Assembly (NCBI RefSeq): GCF_000092025.1
Contig: NC_003063.2
Coordinates: 1,617,501 to 1,681,500, forward strand
DNA from: Agrobacterium fabrum str. C58
GTDB taxonomy: Bacteria; Pseudomonadota; Alphaproteobacteria; Rhizobiales; Rhizobiaceae
Direction: 5' to 3'
Length of the DNA stretch: 64,000 nt
Part shown: positions 34,037 through 43,726 of the stretch, in pieces
Position numbering within the stretch: position 1 is the stretch's first letter
Layout: each line of letters starts with the position of its first letter
Translations under genes and position numbers: made by a program
Notes under the pieces: generated by a model
The model's database searches: none
Told to the model about the DNA's origin: nothing
What the model saw: the letters and a program-made list of their open reading frames with translations, nothing else

Positions 34037-35059
34037 ATGGCACAAAAGGTTAAACTGTCGACGATTGCCGAGAGCCTTGGTCTTTCGACCGCCACCATTT
34101 CGCTGGCATTGCGCGACAGCCCGTTGGTCGCTTCCGATACGCGTGACAAGATCAAGGAACAGGCGCGGGCGCTGGGTTATATCTACAACCGCCGCGCCGC
34201 CAGCCTGCGCACCTCGCGCTCCGGCATTGTCGGCGTGGTGTTCCATGATGTGATGAACCCGTTCTACGGCGAAATCCTGAAAGCCATCGAAAGCGAGCTG
34301 GACCGCAGCCGCCAGACCTTCATCCTGTCCAACCATTATGATTCGGTGGAAAAACAGCGCACCTTCATCGAAACGCTGCTGCAGCTTGGTTCGGATGGCA
34401 TCATCATGTCGCCGGCCATCGGCACGCCGATCGAGGATATGACGCTGGCTGAAGAAAACGGCATGCCCGCCATTCTGGTGGCCCGTTCGATGGACGGCGT
34501 CGACATGCCGACCTATCGCGGCGATGACAGCTACGGCATTTCGCTGGCCACCAACCACCTCATCAGCCTCGGCCACCGCACCATCGCCATGGTCGGCGGC
34601 ACCGACCAGACATCGACCGGCCGCGACCGGTATCAGGGTTACGTCAACGCACTGCGCAAGGCGGGCATCGAGGTCGATCCGAACCTGCGTATTCCCGGCC
34701 CGCGCTCCAAGCAGGGCGGCTTTGAAGCGGCGGTGCATTTCCTCTCGCTGCCGCAGAAGCCTACAGCCGCCGTCTGCTGGAATGATCTCGTCGCCATCGG
34801 TCTCATGAACGGCATTTCCCGCGCCGGACTGGTGCCGGGCGTCGATATCTCCGTGACGGGCTACGACGACCTGGAAGAAGCGGCCATCGCCACCCCGGCG
34901 CTGACCACCGTTTCCAACGGCCAGGCCGAGGTCGGGCGTCTTGCGGCCCGCGCGCTGCTGGACAGGCTGGCGGGCAGTCACGAGCCTGATGGCATTCACC
35001 TCATCAAACCGGAGATGCGCATCCGCCAGTCGACGGGGCCGGTACGGCCGCGGGTGTGA
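34037..35059 (+). CDS. LacI-family transcriptional regulator
   Basis: A 340-residue repressor with the LacI helix-turn-helix (residues about 5-50; KLSTIAESLGLSTATISLAL, hinge YIYNRRAASLRTSRSG) and a sugar-binding-protein type effector domain (VGVVFHDVMNPFYGEILKAIE, then TGYDDLEEAAIATPALTTVSN). The start at 34037 has GGGGAGG nine bases upstream; an ATG at 34016 has none. No sugar operon is directly attached. The next gene (2-hydroxyacid dehydrogenase, 452 bp downstream) is a possible target. The effector is unknown. Confidence 0.88.
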   Translation: MAQKVKLSTIAESLGLSTATISLALRDSPLVASDTRDKIKEQARALGYIYNRRAASLRTSRSGIVGVVFHDVMNPFYGEILKAIESELDRSRQTFILSNHYDSVEKQRTFIETLLQLGSDGIIMSPAIGTPIEDMTLAEENGMPAILVARSMDGVDMPTYRGDDSYGISLATNHLISLGHRTIAMVGGTDQTSTGRDRYQGYVNALRKAGIEVDPNLRIPGPRSKQGGFEAAVHFLSLPQKPTAAVCWNDLVAIGLMNGISRAGLVPGVDISVTGYDDLEEAAIATPALTTVSNGQAEVGRLAARALLDRLAGSHEPDGIHLIKPEMRIRQSTGPVRPRV

Positions 35060-35144
35060 GCTCGATATCGCTTTCATCAGTTATTCCGACCCTGAGCCGG
35101 CTGACTGCGCGTTGCCCATAGTCGCCGGCGACGTTTCCTTCCTC
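35060..35144. other. Short non-coding gap after the LacI gene
   Basis: Nothing recognisable between the LacI stop and the family D repeat. After the repeat, 35258-35511 also holds no gene; it presumably carries the promoter of the dehydrogenase gene, whose ribosome site CTGGAGGAATAT lies at about 35493-35504. Confidence 0.4.
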
Positions 35145-35257
35145 CGTCATACCGGCCTTGAGCCGGTATCCAGCCAGCCCAACTCATTGGGCTGAAAAGA
35201 TTCTTCTCGCCGCGCGGACGCGCGGCGGCTGGATTCCGGCTCAGGGCCGGAATGACG
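35145..35257. repeat. Intergenic palindromic repeat, family D
   Basis: CGTCATACCGGCCTTGAGCC...GGTATCCAGCC pairs with GGCTGGATTCCGG...GGCCGGAATGACG. Inner CCAACTCATTGGGCTG and CGCGCGGACGCGCGGC hairpins are present. Near-identical arms are at 2635-2748. Confidence 0.88.
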
Positions 35258-35511
35258 GAAGCTATATGTTTCCGTCCTCCTCATCGCCTTTTCGATTTAA
35301 ACCGGACAGTCGTGGACCCGGTCCTTTTGCCGGTGGCGGACGCCGCAAAAAATCGGCATGAAACCTCCGTCTGCCCCCATAACATCCCCTTATTGCCCTT
35401 TTCACGGCCGCCGTTGTTTGAAAAGATCGTCGCCCAGAGGAGTGGGATGGCGAGTGGTTCGCCCAAAGCCCGCTCCTGATATCGGAATGCTATCTGGAGG
35501 AATATCCGCTC

Positions 35512-36474
35512 ATGTCTGACAAAAAGGCCGTCGTTCTCGTTCCCGGCAAGATAAACCCGCGCGTTCTCGAGCGCCTTGAATGCAAGGTTGAGATCGTGGC
35601 AGTGCCTGCCGGTGCCGAGCCGGTTCTGCCTGAGGGTGCGGCCGAGCGCATCAATGCCATCGCCGTTTCCGGTGTCGTCAACGCCAAGTGGATCGACGCA
35701 CTGCCGAAGCTCGAGATCATCGCCAATTTTGGCGTGGGTTATGACGGTGTCGACGCCAAACACGCCGCCACGCGCGGCATCGTGGTGACGAATACGCCCG
35801 ATGTGCTGAATGACGAAGTGGCGGATACGACGATTGCGCTGTTGATCAACACCGTGCGCCGTCTTTATCAGGCCGAGACGTGGCTGCGTGATGGCAAATG
35901 GGTTGGCGAAGGCCCGTTTGCGCTATCGCCGTTTTCGTTGCGCGGCCGCAAGGTCGGTCTCTTCGGCATGGGCCGCATCGGCCAGGAAATCGCCAAGCGG
36001 CTCGAGCCCTTCAAGGTGGAAATCGGTTACCATACCCGCAGCAAGCGCGACGAACTCTCCTACACCTATTACGGTTCGCTGAAAGAGATGGCTGAGGCCG
36101 TCGATATCCTGATCTGCATCGTGCCCGGCACGCCGGAGACGCACAAGGCGATCAATGCCGACATCCTGGCGGCGCTTGGGGCGCAGGGCGTGTTCATCAA
36201 TGTCGGCCGTGGCTCCAGCGTCGATGAGGATGCGCTGCTGCAGGCGTTGCAGAGCGGTGCTTTGGGTGCTGCCGGTCTCGACGTGTTTTATGCCGAGCCG
36301 AAGGTGCCGGAAGCTTTCCTCGCCCTGCCGAATGTCTCCCTGCTGCCGCATGTCGCCTCCGCCTCGGTTCCGACGCGCAACGCCATGGCCGACCTTGTGG
36401 CGGACAATATTCTCGGCTGGTTCAGGGATGGCAAGGTGCTGACACCGGTGCCGGAGACGCCCGTCAAGGGGTGA
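35512..36474 (+). CDS. D-isomer-specific 2-hydroxyacid dehydrogenase (GhrB/hydroxypyruvate reductase-like)
   Basis: A 320-residue cytoplasmic NAD(P)H-dependent reductase of 2-oxoacids such as glyoxylate, hydroxypyruvate or 2-ketogluconate. The dinucleotide-binding loop is GLFGMGRIGQEIAKRL. The catalytic triad is visible as Arg in NVGRGSSVDE, Glu in FYAEPKVPE and His in LPHVASAS. NFGVGYDGVD is the usual substrate-loop region. The residues after the second beta strand (HTRSKRDELSY) contain Arg and Lys, which favours NADPH. It lies behind a LacI regulator, with a family C repeat just after the stop. Confidence 0.9.
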   Translation: MSDKKAVVLVPGKINPRVLERLECKVEIVAVPAGAEPVLPEGAAERINAIAVSGVVNAKWIDALPKLEIIANFGVGYDGVDAKHAATRGIVVTNTPDVLNDEVADTTIALLINTVRRLYQAETWLRDGKWVGEGPFALSPFSLRGRKVGLFGMGRIGQEIAKRLEPFKVEIGYHTRSKRDELSYTYYGSLKEMAEAVDILICIVPGTPETHKAINADILAALGAQGVFINVGRGSSVDEDALLQALQSGALGAAGLDVFYAEPKVPEAFLALPNVSLLPHVASASVPTRNAMADLVADNILGWFRDGKVLTPVPETPVKG

Positions 36475-36485
36475 TGCCTTTCCCC

Positions 36486-36572
36486 CGTCATCCTCGGGCT
36501 TGTCCCGAGGATCCAACCACGTCGCGTTAAATCGATCGGTTGCAGATGCTCGGGACAGGCCCGCGCATGACG
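36486..36572. repeat. Intergenic palindromic repeat, family C
   Basis: CGTCATCCTCGGGCTTGTCC...GAGGATC pairs with GATGCTCGGGACAGGC...CGCATGACG. The right arm has drifted more than in the other two copies. It lies between two convergent genes and may act as a shared transcript end. Confidence 0.88.
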
Positions 36573-36608
36573 AAAGAGGTGAGCTTGGCGCTCGCCTCCT
36601 GTCTGTCC

Positions 36609-37736
36609 CTATTCCGCAATCTCCTCCGCCCTTACCCATCGCCCTTCGGCAAACGACCGGGCCATGGCGTGAATGCTGCGCTCGATCTTCAGCCCTTCCT
36701 CGAAATCGATGATATGGGCCTTGTTGCCATCGATTGCCGCAATCAGCTCCCTGCATTCGATGACCTTCAGGTCGTTGAAACCGAGGCCGTGGCCGGGGGC
36801 GGGGATGAAGCGGTCATAGGGCTTGTGATGGGGGGCGGTGAGGATGGTTCGGAACCCCTGTTCTTCCGGGCGTCCGTCCGTGGTGTAGAGCTGGAACTCG
36901 TTCATCCGCTCCTGATCGAACAGGATCGAGCCGGTGGAGCCATAAATCTGGATGGCGATGCGCCCCTTGCGGCCCCAGGCGGAACGGTTGGCGATGAGCA
37001 CGGCGGAAATGCCGCCTTCGAGCTTCAGGAGAACGCTGGCGAGATCGTGGGTCTCGACCGCGCGTTCGCCACCGCCGGCAAGCGGGCGGGTCTCGTAAGG
37101 TTTCACCATGTCCGTGATGGCGCTTTGCGCGTGGCCGAACAGGGCATAAAGCAGTGACAGCGGGTGCACGGCAAAATCATCCAGCGCACCATAACCGGAG
37201 GACGCCTCGCTCTTCCAGTAGAAGGGCTGGGTGGCATCGGCCATGAAGTCCTCGTCCATTTCGGCGCGGACGTGATAGACGTTGCCGATAGCGCCCTCAT
37301 CGATCAGGCGGCGGATATGGCGGATGACGGGGTTCTGGATATAGTTGTAACCCATCGCCGCCGCCTTGGCCGACCGGCGGGCGGCATCGCGCATCTTCAC
37401 TGCGTCGGCAAAGGCGGGCGCCATCGGCTTTTCACACCAGACATGCTTGCCGGCCTCAAGGGCGGCAATGGCCATTTCCGGGTGAAAGGCGTTTGGCGTG
37501 GTGACCGAGATGACGTCGATCTCGGGATCGGCCAGCAGGTCGCGCCAGTTGCCCGTGGAACGGGCGAAACCGAATTTGGCGGCCTTCTTCGCCGCCAGCT
37601 CCGGGTTGACCTCCGCGAGCGTCACCAGCCGTGGGCGTTCCACATCGCCGAAGACACTCGTGACGTTGTTCCACGCCAGCGCGTGGCATTTGCCCATGTA
37701 ACCCGTGCCAATAAGGCCCACGCCAAGAGCGGCCAT
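36609..37736 (-). CDS. Gfo/Idh/MocA-family dehydrogenase at the end of the iol cluster
   Basis: A 375-residue NAD(P)-dependent oxidoreductase. The Rossmann motif is GVGLIGTGYMGKCHA (residues 5-19), the family signature CEKPMAPAFADAV carries the catalytic Lys, and DDFAVHPLSLLYALFG carries the substrate-binding Asp/His pair. It is longer than a typical IolG (about 330) and the N-terminal region contains an extra loop (NNVTSVFGDVERPRL) seen in the MocA/YhhX-like branch. It could oxidise myo-inositol, scyllo-inositol or another cyclitol or sugar. It follows iolB at 223 bp with a family D repeat in the gap, so co-transcription is uncertain. Confidence 0.88.
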   Translation of the reverse strand: MAALGVGLIGTGYMGKCHALAWNNVTSVFGDVERPRLVTLAEVNPELAAKKAAKFGFARSTGNWRDLLADPEIDVISVTTPNAFHPEMAIAALEAGKHVWCEKPMAPAFADAVKMRDAARRSAKAAAMGYNYIQNPVIRHIRRLIDEGAIGNVYHVRAEMDEDFMADATQPFYWKSEASSGYGALDDFAVHPLSLLYALFGHAQSAITDMVKPYETRPLAGGGERAVETHDLASVLLKLEGGISAVLIANRSAWGRKGRIAIQIYGSTGSILFDQERMNEFQLYTTDGRPEEQGFRTILTAPHHKPYDRFIPAPGHGLGFNDLKVIECRELIAAIDGNKAHIIDFEEGLKIERSIHAMARSFAEGRWVRAEEIAE

Positions 37737-37826
37737 GGTCTTTCCTTCCGAAATTATTAGAATAAAATCAATGTCTTAGTGTTTCTGTTTTCTCTGAATC
37801 GCAATGGGCGCTCCCAAGTTGCACGG

Positions 37827-37947
37827 CCCTCATCCCTGTGCTTGTCACAGGGATCCAGCCAGCCCAAGTCCTTGGGCTGAGAGGAGTCTTTACCCGCCGC
37901 GCAGATGCGCGCCGGCTGGATTCCTGTGACAAGCACAGGAATGAGGG
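37827..37947. repeat. Intergenic palindromic repeat, family D variant
   Basis: CCCTCATCCCTGTGCTTGTC...ACAGGGATCCAGCC pairs with GGCTGGATTCCTGTGAC...AAGCACAGGAATGAGGG. It lies between iolB and the Gfo/Idh gene, where it could partly terminate the iol transcript. Confidence 0.9.
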
Positions 37948-37959
37948 ACGTCGTGCGTC

Positions 37960-38772
37960 TCAGGGATTATCCCGCCTGAAAATCCAGTCGTGATCGGGAT
38001 GATTCTTGAAGCGCCATTTGCGCATCGGCCCCGCCATCACGTTCAGGTAGTACATCTCGTAACCATAGGGCGCGCCGCAGGGGTGGTGGCCCTTGGGCAC
38101 CAGCACGACATCGCCGTCAGACACGGCCATGGTCTCGTCCAGCGAGCCATCCTCGGTGAAGACGCGCTGGAAACCGAAACCCTGCGCCGGGTTGAGGCGA
38201 TGATAATAGGTCTCTTCCAGATAGGTCATATCGGGGTAGTTATCTTCATCATGCCGGTGCGGCGGATAGGACGACCAGTTGCCCGATGGTGTGAAGACTT
38301 CGGTCACCAGCAGGCTGTCTGCCACATCGCGCTCTTCCATGGCGATGGGGAAGATATACCGTGTATTGGCACCCTTGCCGCGCTCCGTCAGCTGCACGCC
38401 ATTGGGGCCGATCTGCTGCGCTTCGCGGCTGCCTTTTTCACCCGGCGCGGTACAGACGCCGACGGTGCAATCCGTCGTGGCGGTCAGCGACCATTCGGAG
38501 CCGGCCGGAACATATACGCAATGCGGTGGCTTGCGCTCGAAGACGTTCATGCGGTCGCCGAGTTCACCGAAATCTTTGCCGCCTGCGGAAATAGTCGCCT
38601 TGCCTTCGACAAGCACGAGGATGACTTCCGTATCGCCGGTGTTTTCCGTCGCCGTCTCGCCGGGCTTCAGGCGGTAGAGGCCGAAACCGACATAACCCCA
38701 ATCCGCGCTTTGGGGCGTGATATCATGCACCTTGCCGCTGGTCGCGACCGGCTTGCGCAGAAGTGAGGTCAT
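37960..38772 (-). CDS. iolB: 5-deoxy-glucuronate isomerase
   Basis: Fourth step of myo-inositol breakdown: 5-deoxy-D-glucuronate to 2-deoxy-5-keto-D-gluconate. The 270-residue double cupin carries conserved metal histidines and glutamate in SYPPHRHDEDNYPDMTYLEE, and VLVPKGHHPCGAPYGYEMYYLNVMAGP in the C-terminal cupin, both typical of IolB. It lies 99 bp downstream of iolE in the same direction, with a small family D hairpin between. Confidence 0.96.
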   Translation of the reverse strand: MTSLLRKPVATSGKVHDITPQSADWGYVGFGLYRLKPGETATENTGDTEVILVLVEGKATISAGGKDFGELGDRMNVFERKPPHCVYVPAGSEWSLTATTDCTVGVCTAPGEKGSREAQQIGPNGVQLTERGKGANTRYIFPIAMEERDVADSLLVTEVFTPSGNWSSYPPHRHDEDNYPDMTYLEETYYHRLNPAQGFGFQRVFTEDGSLDETMAVSDGDVVLVPKGHHPCGAPYGYEMYYLNVMAGPMRKWRFKNHPDHDWIFRRDNP

Positions 38773-38828
38773 GGTGATGTTCCTTTTTGGTCAGTCGTTC
38801 GATTTATCGGGCGGCTATTCCCGCGTTT

Positions 38829-38861
38829 CCCTCATCCCGGTGACCAGCACAGGAATGAGGG
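38829..38861. repeat. Short family D hairpin between iolE and iolB
   Basis: CCCTCATCCCGGTG-ACCA-GCACAGGAATGAGGG, a 33-nt remnant or minimal unit of family D: only the outer arm pair is left, without the inner section. Confidence 0.75.
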
Positions 38862-38871
38862 AGAAGAGGCT

Positions 38872-39780
38872 TCAAGCAGCCTCAGCCTTGTCCAGCCCCG
38901 TCTCGCGCGCAAAAGCCTTCAGCGATTTCAGCCCGAGGCTCTGATATTCGAACGGGTTGCGCACATCAGGGTCCTGTTCGGCCTCGATCACCAGCCAGCC
39001 GCTGTAACCATGCTCGGCCGCCACTTTCAGCACCGGCGGGAAGTTCACGCCGCCTTCGCTGTCGCCGGGCACGGTGAAGACGCCGCGGCGAACGCCTTCG
39101 AGGAAGGAAAGCCGCTCATTGCGCACCTGATCGGCTATCACCGGACGCACGTTCTTGGCATGGATATGGCCGACGCGGCCCATATATTTCTGCGCGACGC
39201 GGACGGGATCACCGCCGCCGAACAGGCAATGGCCGGTATCGAGCAGTAGATGCGTCTTCGGCCCGGTATGCTTCATCAAGAGGTCGATCTCGTCTTCGCT
39301 TTCGACCACCGTTCCCATGTGGTGATGATAAACGAGGGTAATGCCCTGTTCGGCGGCAAAGGCGGCAAGCGCCTCGACACCTGCGCCGAACTTCGCCCAG
39401 TCCTCGGCCGCAAGGCGTGGACGATCGACCAGCGCCGTGTCATCGGCACCGTGGATGGCGTTGGAGGTCTCGCAGACGATGATGACCTTTGAGCCCATGG
39501 CTTTCAGGAGATCAAGCGCCGGCTGCATCGCCTTCTTTTCGGATTCGATGTCGTCCGTCAGCAGGTTCAGCGAATGCCAGCCGGAGACGAAGGAGAGGCC
39601 GCGCGGTGAAAGCACGCCCTTCAGGCCTTCCGGGTCAGTCGGGAACTTGTGCCCCTTCTCGATACCGTCGAAACCGATCTTCGCGGTTTCATCTAGGCAT
39701 TGCTCCAGGCTGATATGCGCGCCGAGCGTGCGGTCGTCGTCGTTGGACCAGGCAATCGGGTTGGTGCCGTAACGGATCAT
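38872..39780 (-). CDS. iolE: Inosose (2-keto-myo-inositol) dehydratase
   Basis: Second step of myo-inositol catabolism: 2-keto-myo-inositol to 3D-trihydroxycyclohexane-1,2-dione. The 302-residue TIM-barrel protein of the AP-endonuclease-2/xylose-isomerase-like fold shows [16 protein letters not shown] at the start, [16 protein letters not shown] (metal ligands), [15 protein letters not shown] and GHIHAKNVR, all as in IolE. The ATG at 39780 lies one base after the iolD stop, so the genes are tightly coupled; a longer frame upstream overlaps iolD. Confidence 0.96.
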   Translation of the reverse strand: MIRYGTNPIAWSNDDDRTLGAHISLEQCLDETAKIGFDGIEKGHKFPTDPEGLKGVLSPRGLSFVSGWHSLNLLTDDIESEKKAMQPALDLLKAMGSKVIIVCETSNAIHGADDTALVDRPRLAAEDWAKFGAGVEALAAFAAEQGITLVYHHHMGTVVESEDEIDLLMKHTGPKTHLLLDTGHCLFGGGDPVRVAQKYMGRVGHIHAKNVRPVIADQVRNERLSFLEGVRRGVFTVPGDSEGGVNFPPVLKVAAEHGYSGWLVIEAEQDPDVRNPFEYQSLGLKSLKAFARETGLDKAEAA

Positions 39781-39781
39781 C

Positions 39782-41608
39782 TTACTGTCTTTCCTTGACA
39801 TGGTTTTCATAACGGGCGCGGGCCGGACCGATTTCGGCGCGGTCGGAAACTTCAGGCACCGCGACATCCCACCAGTGACCACCGGCCTGTGGGGTCGGAT
39901 AGGGGTCTGTATCGATGACGACGACGGTGGTGCGGCTGGAAGCGCGGGCAGCGGCGAGCGCCTCTTCCAGCTCGGTTATGGTGGAAACCTTGCGCGCATC
40001 CGCGCCCATCGACCCGGCATGGGCCACGAAATCGATGGCGATCGGGTTGACGTTGGTATGGGCGTAGAGATTGTTGAACTCCGCGCCGCCGGTTTCCATC
40101 TGCAGCCGGTTGATACAGCCGTAGCCCCTGTTGTCGGTGATGACGAGTGTGATCTTGACGCCCATGGCAACCGATGTCGCAAGCTCGGAATTCATCATCA
40201 TGTAGGAGCCGTCGCCGACCATGACGATCACGTCGCGGTCCGGTTCCGCCATCTTGATGCCAAGGCCGCCAGCCACCTCATAACCCATGCAGGAGAAGCC
40301 ATATTCCATATGATAGGACAGCGGCAGCTTGGATTTCCACAGCTGGTGAAGCTCGCCCGGCATGGTGCCTGCGGCGCACATGACGACGGTATTGTCACGC
40401 GACTGGCGCTGTACAGCACCGATGACCTGCATGTCGGTGGGCAGGCTGTTCACATGCTCCTCGCCCGGTGCCGCCGTATCGGCATCGGCCTTTTCGAACC
40501 ATGCTGCCTTGAGGCCGGCATCCGGCGCCGCGTAACGGTGGCTGCCGAGGGCGGCGGAGAGCTTTTCCAGCCCGATCTTCGCATCCGCCGTCAGACTGAT
40601 CGCATCATGCTTGGCGCTGTCATAGGGCTGGACGTTGAGCGCGAGGATCTTGCGGCTTGGGTTCTTGAACAGCGCCCAGGAACCTGTCGTGAAATCCTGA
40701 AAGCGGGTGCCGACGCCGAAGACAAGATCGGCCTTCTCGCTGACGATATTGGCGCTTTCCGCGCCGGTAACACCGACCGGGCCGAAATTCAGATCGTGAT
40801 CCCAGGCAAGCGCCGATTTGCCGGCCTGTGTTTCAACGACGGGGATGGAGTGGGTTTCGGCAAAGCGCTTCAGTGTTTCCGTCGCACCTGCAAAATGCAC
40901 GCCGCCACCGGCAACGATGACAGGGTTCTTTGCGGCCTTCAGCGCGGCAAGCGCTTCTTCGAATTCCACCACGTCAGGTTCCGGGCGGCGCTGGCGCCAG
41001 ATGCGTTTTTCGAAGAAACTGACTGGATAGTCATAGGCTTCGGCCTGCACGTCCTGGCAGAAGGCAAGCGTTACCGGGCCGCAATCGGCCGGGTCCGTCA
41101 TGGTGCGCATGGCGCGGGGCAGGGCCGTCAGCAACTGTTCCGGGCGCATGATACGGTCGAAATAGCGGCTGACCGGACGGAAGCAGTCATTCACTGTCAT
41201 CGTGCCGTCGCCGAAATCTTCCAGCTGCTGCAGCACGGGGTCCGGGCCGCGATTGGCAAAGACATCGCCGGGGATCAGCAGAACCGGCAGGCGGTTGACA
41301 TGCGCCAGCGCTGCTGCCGTCACCATGTTGGCGGCACCGGGGCCGATGGAAGAGGTGACCGCCATGGCACGGCGGCGGCGCAGCTGCTTGGAATAGGCGA
41401 TGGCCGCATGGGCCATGGATTGCTCGTTCTGGCCGCGATAGGTCGGCAACTCGTCACGGATGCCATAAAGCGCTTCGCCGATGCCGGCGACATTGCCATG
41501 GCCGAAAATCGCCCAGACACCGGCAATATAGGTTTCGCCGTGTTCATTCATCTGCGCGGCGAGGTAACGAACCATAGCCTGCGCAGCCGTTAATCTGATT
41601 GTCTTCAC
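39782..41608 (-). CDS. iolD: 3D-(3,5/4)-trihydroxycyclohexane-1,2-dione hydrolase
   Basis: Thiamine-diphosphate enzyme that opens the ring of trihydroxycyclohexane-1,2-dione to 5-deoxy-D-glucuronate. The 608-residue protein has the N-terminal ThDP-pyrimidine domain (catalytic Glu in [13 protein letters not shown]), a central domain (about 200-340) and the C-terminal ThDP-pyrophosphate domain with [17 protein letters not shown]...NRGYGCIN (GDG...N motif). It overlaps iolC by 4 bp and abuts iolE, so iolCDE is one translation-coupled unit. Confidence 0.97.
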   Translation of the reverse strand: MKTIRLTAAQAMVRYLAAQMNEHGETYIAGVWAIFGHGNVAGIGEALYGIRDELPTYRGQNEQSMAHAAIAYSKQLRRRRAMAVTSSIGPGAANMVTAAALAHVNRLPVLLIPGDVFANRGPDPVLQQLEDFGDGTMTVNDCFRPVSRYFDRIMRPEQLLTALPRAMRTMTDPADCGPVTLAFCQDVQAEAYDYPVSFFEKRIWRQRRPEPDVVEFEEALAALKAAKNPVIVAGGGVHFAGATETLKRFAETHSIPVVETQAGKSALAWDHDLNFGPVGVTGAESANIVSEKADLVFGVGTRFQDFTTGSWALFKNPSRKILALNVQPYDSAKHDAISLTADAKIGLEKLSAALGSHRYAAPDAGLKAAWFEKADADTAAPGEEHVNSLPTDMQVIGAVQRQSRDNTVVMCAAGTMPGELHQLWKSKLPLSYHMEYGFSCMGYEVAGGLGIKMAEPDRDVIVMVGDGSYMMMNSELATSVAMGVKITLVITDNRGYGCINRLQMETGGAEFNNLYAHTNVNPIAIDFVAHAGSMGADARKVSTITELEEALAAARASSRTTVVVIDTDPYPTPQAGGHWWDVAVPEVSDRAEIGPARARYENHVKERQ

Positions 41609-43521
41609 GCTGCCTCTCCCTTTTTGGCGCGCGCCTCATCCCATATGCGGCACAGGCTGGTATAGCGCTGCGCCATGTCCTTCACCGCTTCCTCATCGGT
41701 GATCTTGCCACCGAGCCAGCCGCGGGCGGCGTCGGCAAAAATGGTGCGGCCAACGGCGAAACCTTTGACCAGATCGAAACCGGCCGCAAGGCGGAAGCTT
41801 TCTTCAAGCTCACTCTGCGGTGCGTCGAGGCCGAGAACGACGATGCCCCGCACGTAAGGGTCGTTGCGATGCACGGCGTCGCAGGCATTTTTCCATGCCG
41901 CCGTGGTTTTCATCGGCTCCAGCTTCCACCAGTCGGGGTAAACGCCAATCTCGTAAAAGCGCTCGATGATGCGGGCGGCGGTCAGATCGTCGGTCGGGCC
42001 GACCTTGGAGGGTATGACCTCAAGCAGCATTTCCAGCCGGTTGCGGCGTGCCGCTTCAAACAGCCGTATAACGGTCTCTTCCTGCGCGGCGCGCATCTCA
42101 TCGGTGTCATCGGGGTGATAGAAACACAGAACCTTGACGACATTTTCAAGCGGCCATTCGGAAAGCCCGCCAAAATCCTTGCCGAGATCGGGTTCCAGCG
42201 TCAGCGGGCGCGAGCCGGGCCATTCCACCGGACGGCCGATCCAGAGGCCGGAACCGCTGGCGGCAAACAGGGCGTCACGGCCAAGACGGCCGTCGCAGAG
42301 AATGCCGTAACCCGCTTCGCCACCGGAAACTTTCTGTGCGGCCTGAAGGCATAATTTCTTGAAGGCGCCGATCTGCTCGTGTTTCACGCCAAGTTCGTCT
42401 GCGATGGCCTCCAGCTGCATGCGGTGGTCGAAGGCGAAGACGCGCATCGTGTCCCAGTCGCCCTTGCGGTTGGTGGACCAGTGCACCTGCTCCAGCGCCT
42501 CGTCCTTGCGCAGCGCCTTGTTGCGAATGCCGGCCTTGAAGAAATATTGCAGCTCTTCCCAGCTCGGATAGGCAGGCGTGCAGCCATGGCGGGAGACCGC
42601 GAAAGCGCCGCAGGCATTGGCATATTTCAGTGTCGTCGGCCAGTCCTCGCCGCGCAGCCAGCCGCGGAACAGCCCGGCCATGAAACCATCGCCCGCACCG
42701 AGAACATTGAAGACCTCGATCGGGAAACCTTCGCCCGTTTCTCCATCGTCGAGGCTATCAGGAATATCGCCGGTGAAGACCGAAGCGCCCATCGGGCCGC
42801 GCTTGCACACCAGCGTCGCATTCGAGACCTTGCGGACGGCGTTGAGCGCGGTCAGCGTATCGGTGGAGCCGCCGGCGATGTGGAATTCCTCTTCCGTGCC
42901 GACGATCAGGTCAAAGAGATGCAGGGTGGATTGCAGCTTGGCAGTGACCTTCTGCGATTCGACGAAACGGCTTTCGCCATCGCCATGGCCGGCAACACCC
43001 CAGAGATTGGGACGGTAATCAATATCGAGTGCGGTCTTTGCACCGTTTTCACGGGCGAGCTTCAGCGCCTTCAGTACGGCAGCTTCCGTGTTCGGATGCG
43101 ACAGATGCGTTCCAGTGGCGCAGATGCAGCCGGCGTCGGCAATGAAGGCCGGGTCGATATCGTCTTCGCTGAGCGCCATGTCGGCACAGTTCTCGCGATA
43201 GAAGATCAGCGGGAACTGGTTCTGGTCACGAATGCCGAGCAGAACCAGCGCGGTCAGTCGCTCCGGGTCTGTCTTCACGCCACGCACATCGACGCCTTCG
43301 CGCACCAGCTGCTCGCGGATGAAGCGGCCCATATGCTCATCACCCACGCGGGTAATGACGGCGCTGTTCAATCCAAGGCGCGCAGCACCCGCTGCGATAT
43401 TGGTGGGAGAGCCGCCAATATATTTGGCAAAGGAGGCCATGTCCTCCAGACGGCCGCCGACCTGCGAACCGTATAGGTCGACAGACGAGCGCCCGATCGT
43501 GATAAGATCAAGTTTTTTCAA
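41605..43521 (-). CDS. iolC: 5-dehydro-2-deoxygluconokinase fused to a DUF2090 (IolJ-like) domain
   Basis: Phosphorylates 2-deoxy-5-keto-D-gluconate, and the fused domain is thought to act as, or resemble, the aldolase of the next step. The 638-residue protein has an N-terminal PfkB kinase (about 1-325) with YIGGSPTNIAAGAARLG, DIDYRPNLW and the catalytic VFNVLGAGDGFMAGLF. A C-terminal DUF2090 TIM-barrel domain (about 335-635) begins FAFDHRMQLEAIADE. This fusion is common in Proteobacteria. It is the first iol gene and has a 205-bp promoter gap behind the RpiR gene. Confidence 0.96.
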   Translation of the reverse strand: MKKLDLITIGRSSVDLYGSQVGGRLEDMASFAKYIGGSPTNIAAGAARLGLNSAVITRVGDEHMGRFIREQLVREGVDVRGVKTDPERLTALVLLGIRDQNQFPLIFYRENCADMALSEDDIDPAFIADAGCICATGTHLSHPNTEAAVLKALKLARENGAKTALDIDYRPNLWGVAGHGDGESRFVESQKVTAKLQSTLHLFDLIVGTEEEFHIAGGSTDTLTALNAVRKVSNATLVCKRGPMGASVFTGDIPDSLDDGETGEGFPIEVFNVLGAGDGFMAGLFRGWLRGEDWPTTLKYANACGAFAVSRHGCTPAYPSWEELQYFFKAGIRNKALRKDEALEQVHWSTNRKGDWDTMRVFAFDHRMQLEAIADELGVKHEQIGAFKKLCLQAAQKVSGGEAGYGILCDGRLGRDALFAASGSGLWIGRPVEWPGSRPLTLEPDLGKDFGGLSEWPLENVVKVLCFYHPDDTDEMRAAQEETVIRLFEAARRNRLEMLLEVIPSKVGPTDDLTAARIIERFYEIGVYPDWWKLEPMKTTAAWKNACDAVHRNDPYVRGIVVLGLDAPQSELEESFRLAAGFDLVKGFAVGRTIFADAARGWLGGKITDEEAVKDMAQRYTSLCRIWDEARAKKGEAA

Positions 43522-43674
43522 AAGGTTTCCTCCTTAGCACCGCACGCTGGCGCGGTCTGCCTCATGTGTGTCGAGCGGATCAGGCAACCATGCCGCCAGC
43601 TATCGCCATCCCGCTCCGGTGAGCCTCCTCCGCTCACTTGTCCCGTCACGAGACGGACAGTCGTGGAATGCCCG

Positions 43675-43688
43675 TTTCATGGATTTGG
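43675..43688. promoter_or_regulatory. Imperfect IolR-type site in the iolC promoter region
   Basis: GGAA-TGCCCG-TTTC, one mismatch from the GGAA-N6-TTCC motif proposed for the RpiR-type IolR of Sinorhizobium meliloti, 154 bp before the iolC start. Confidence 0.45.
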
Positions 43689-43726
43689 ATCATAAATTCT
43701 ATTTTTTCCATTTTCAATAAAAATAT

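Noticed and set aside
36500..36760. Small frames overlapping the family C repeat and the end of the Gfo/Idh gene
   Set aside because: They are explained by the repeat and by antisense of the dehydrogenase; products have no recognisable features.
39800..41593. A 597-codon plus-strand frame
   Set aside because: Fully antisense to iolD, which has intact ThDP motifs; the antisense product resembles nothing known.
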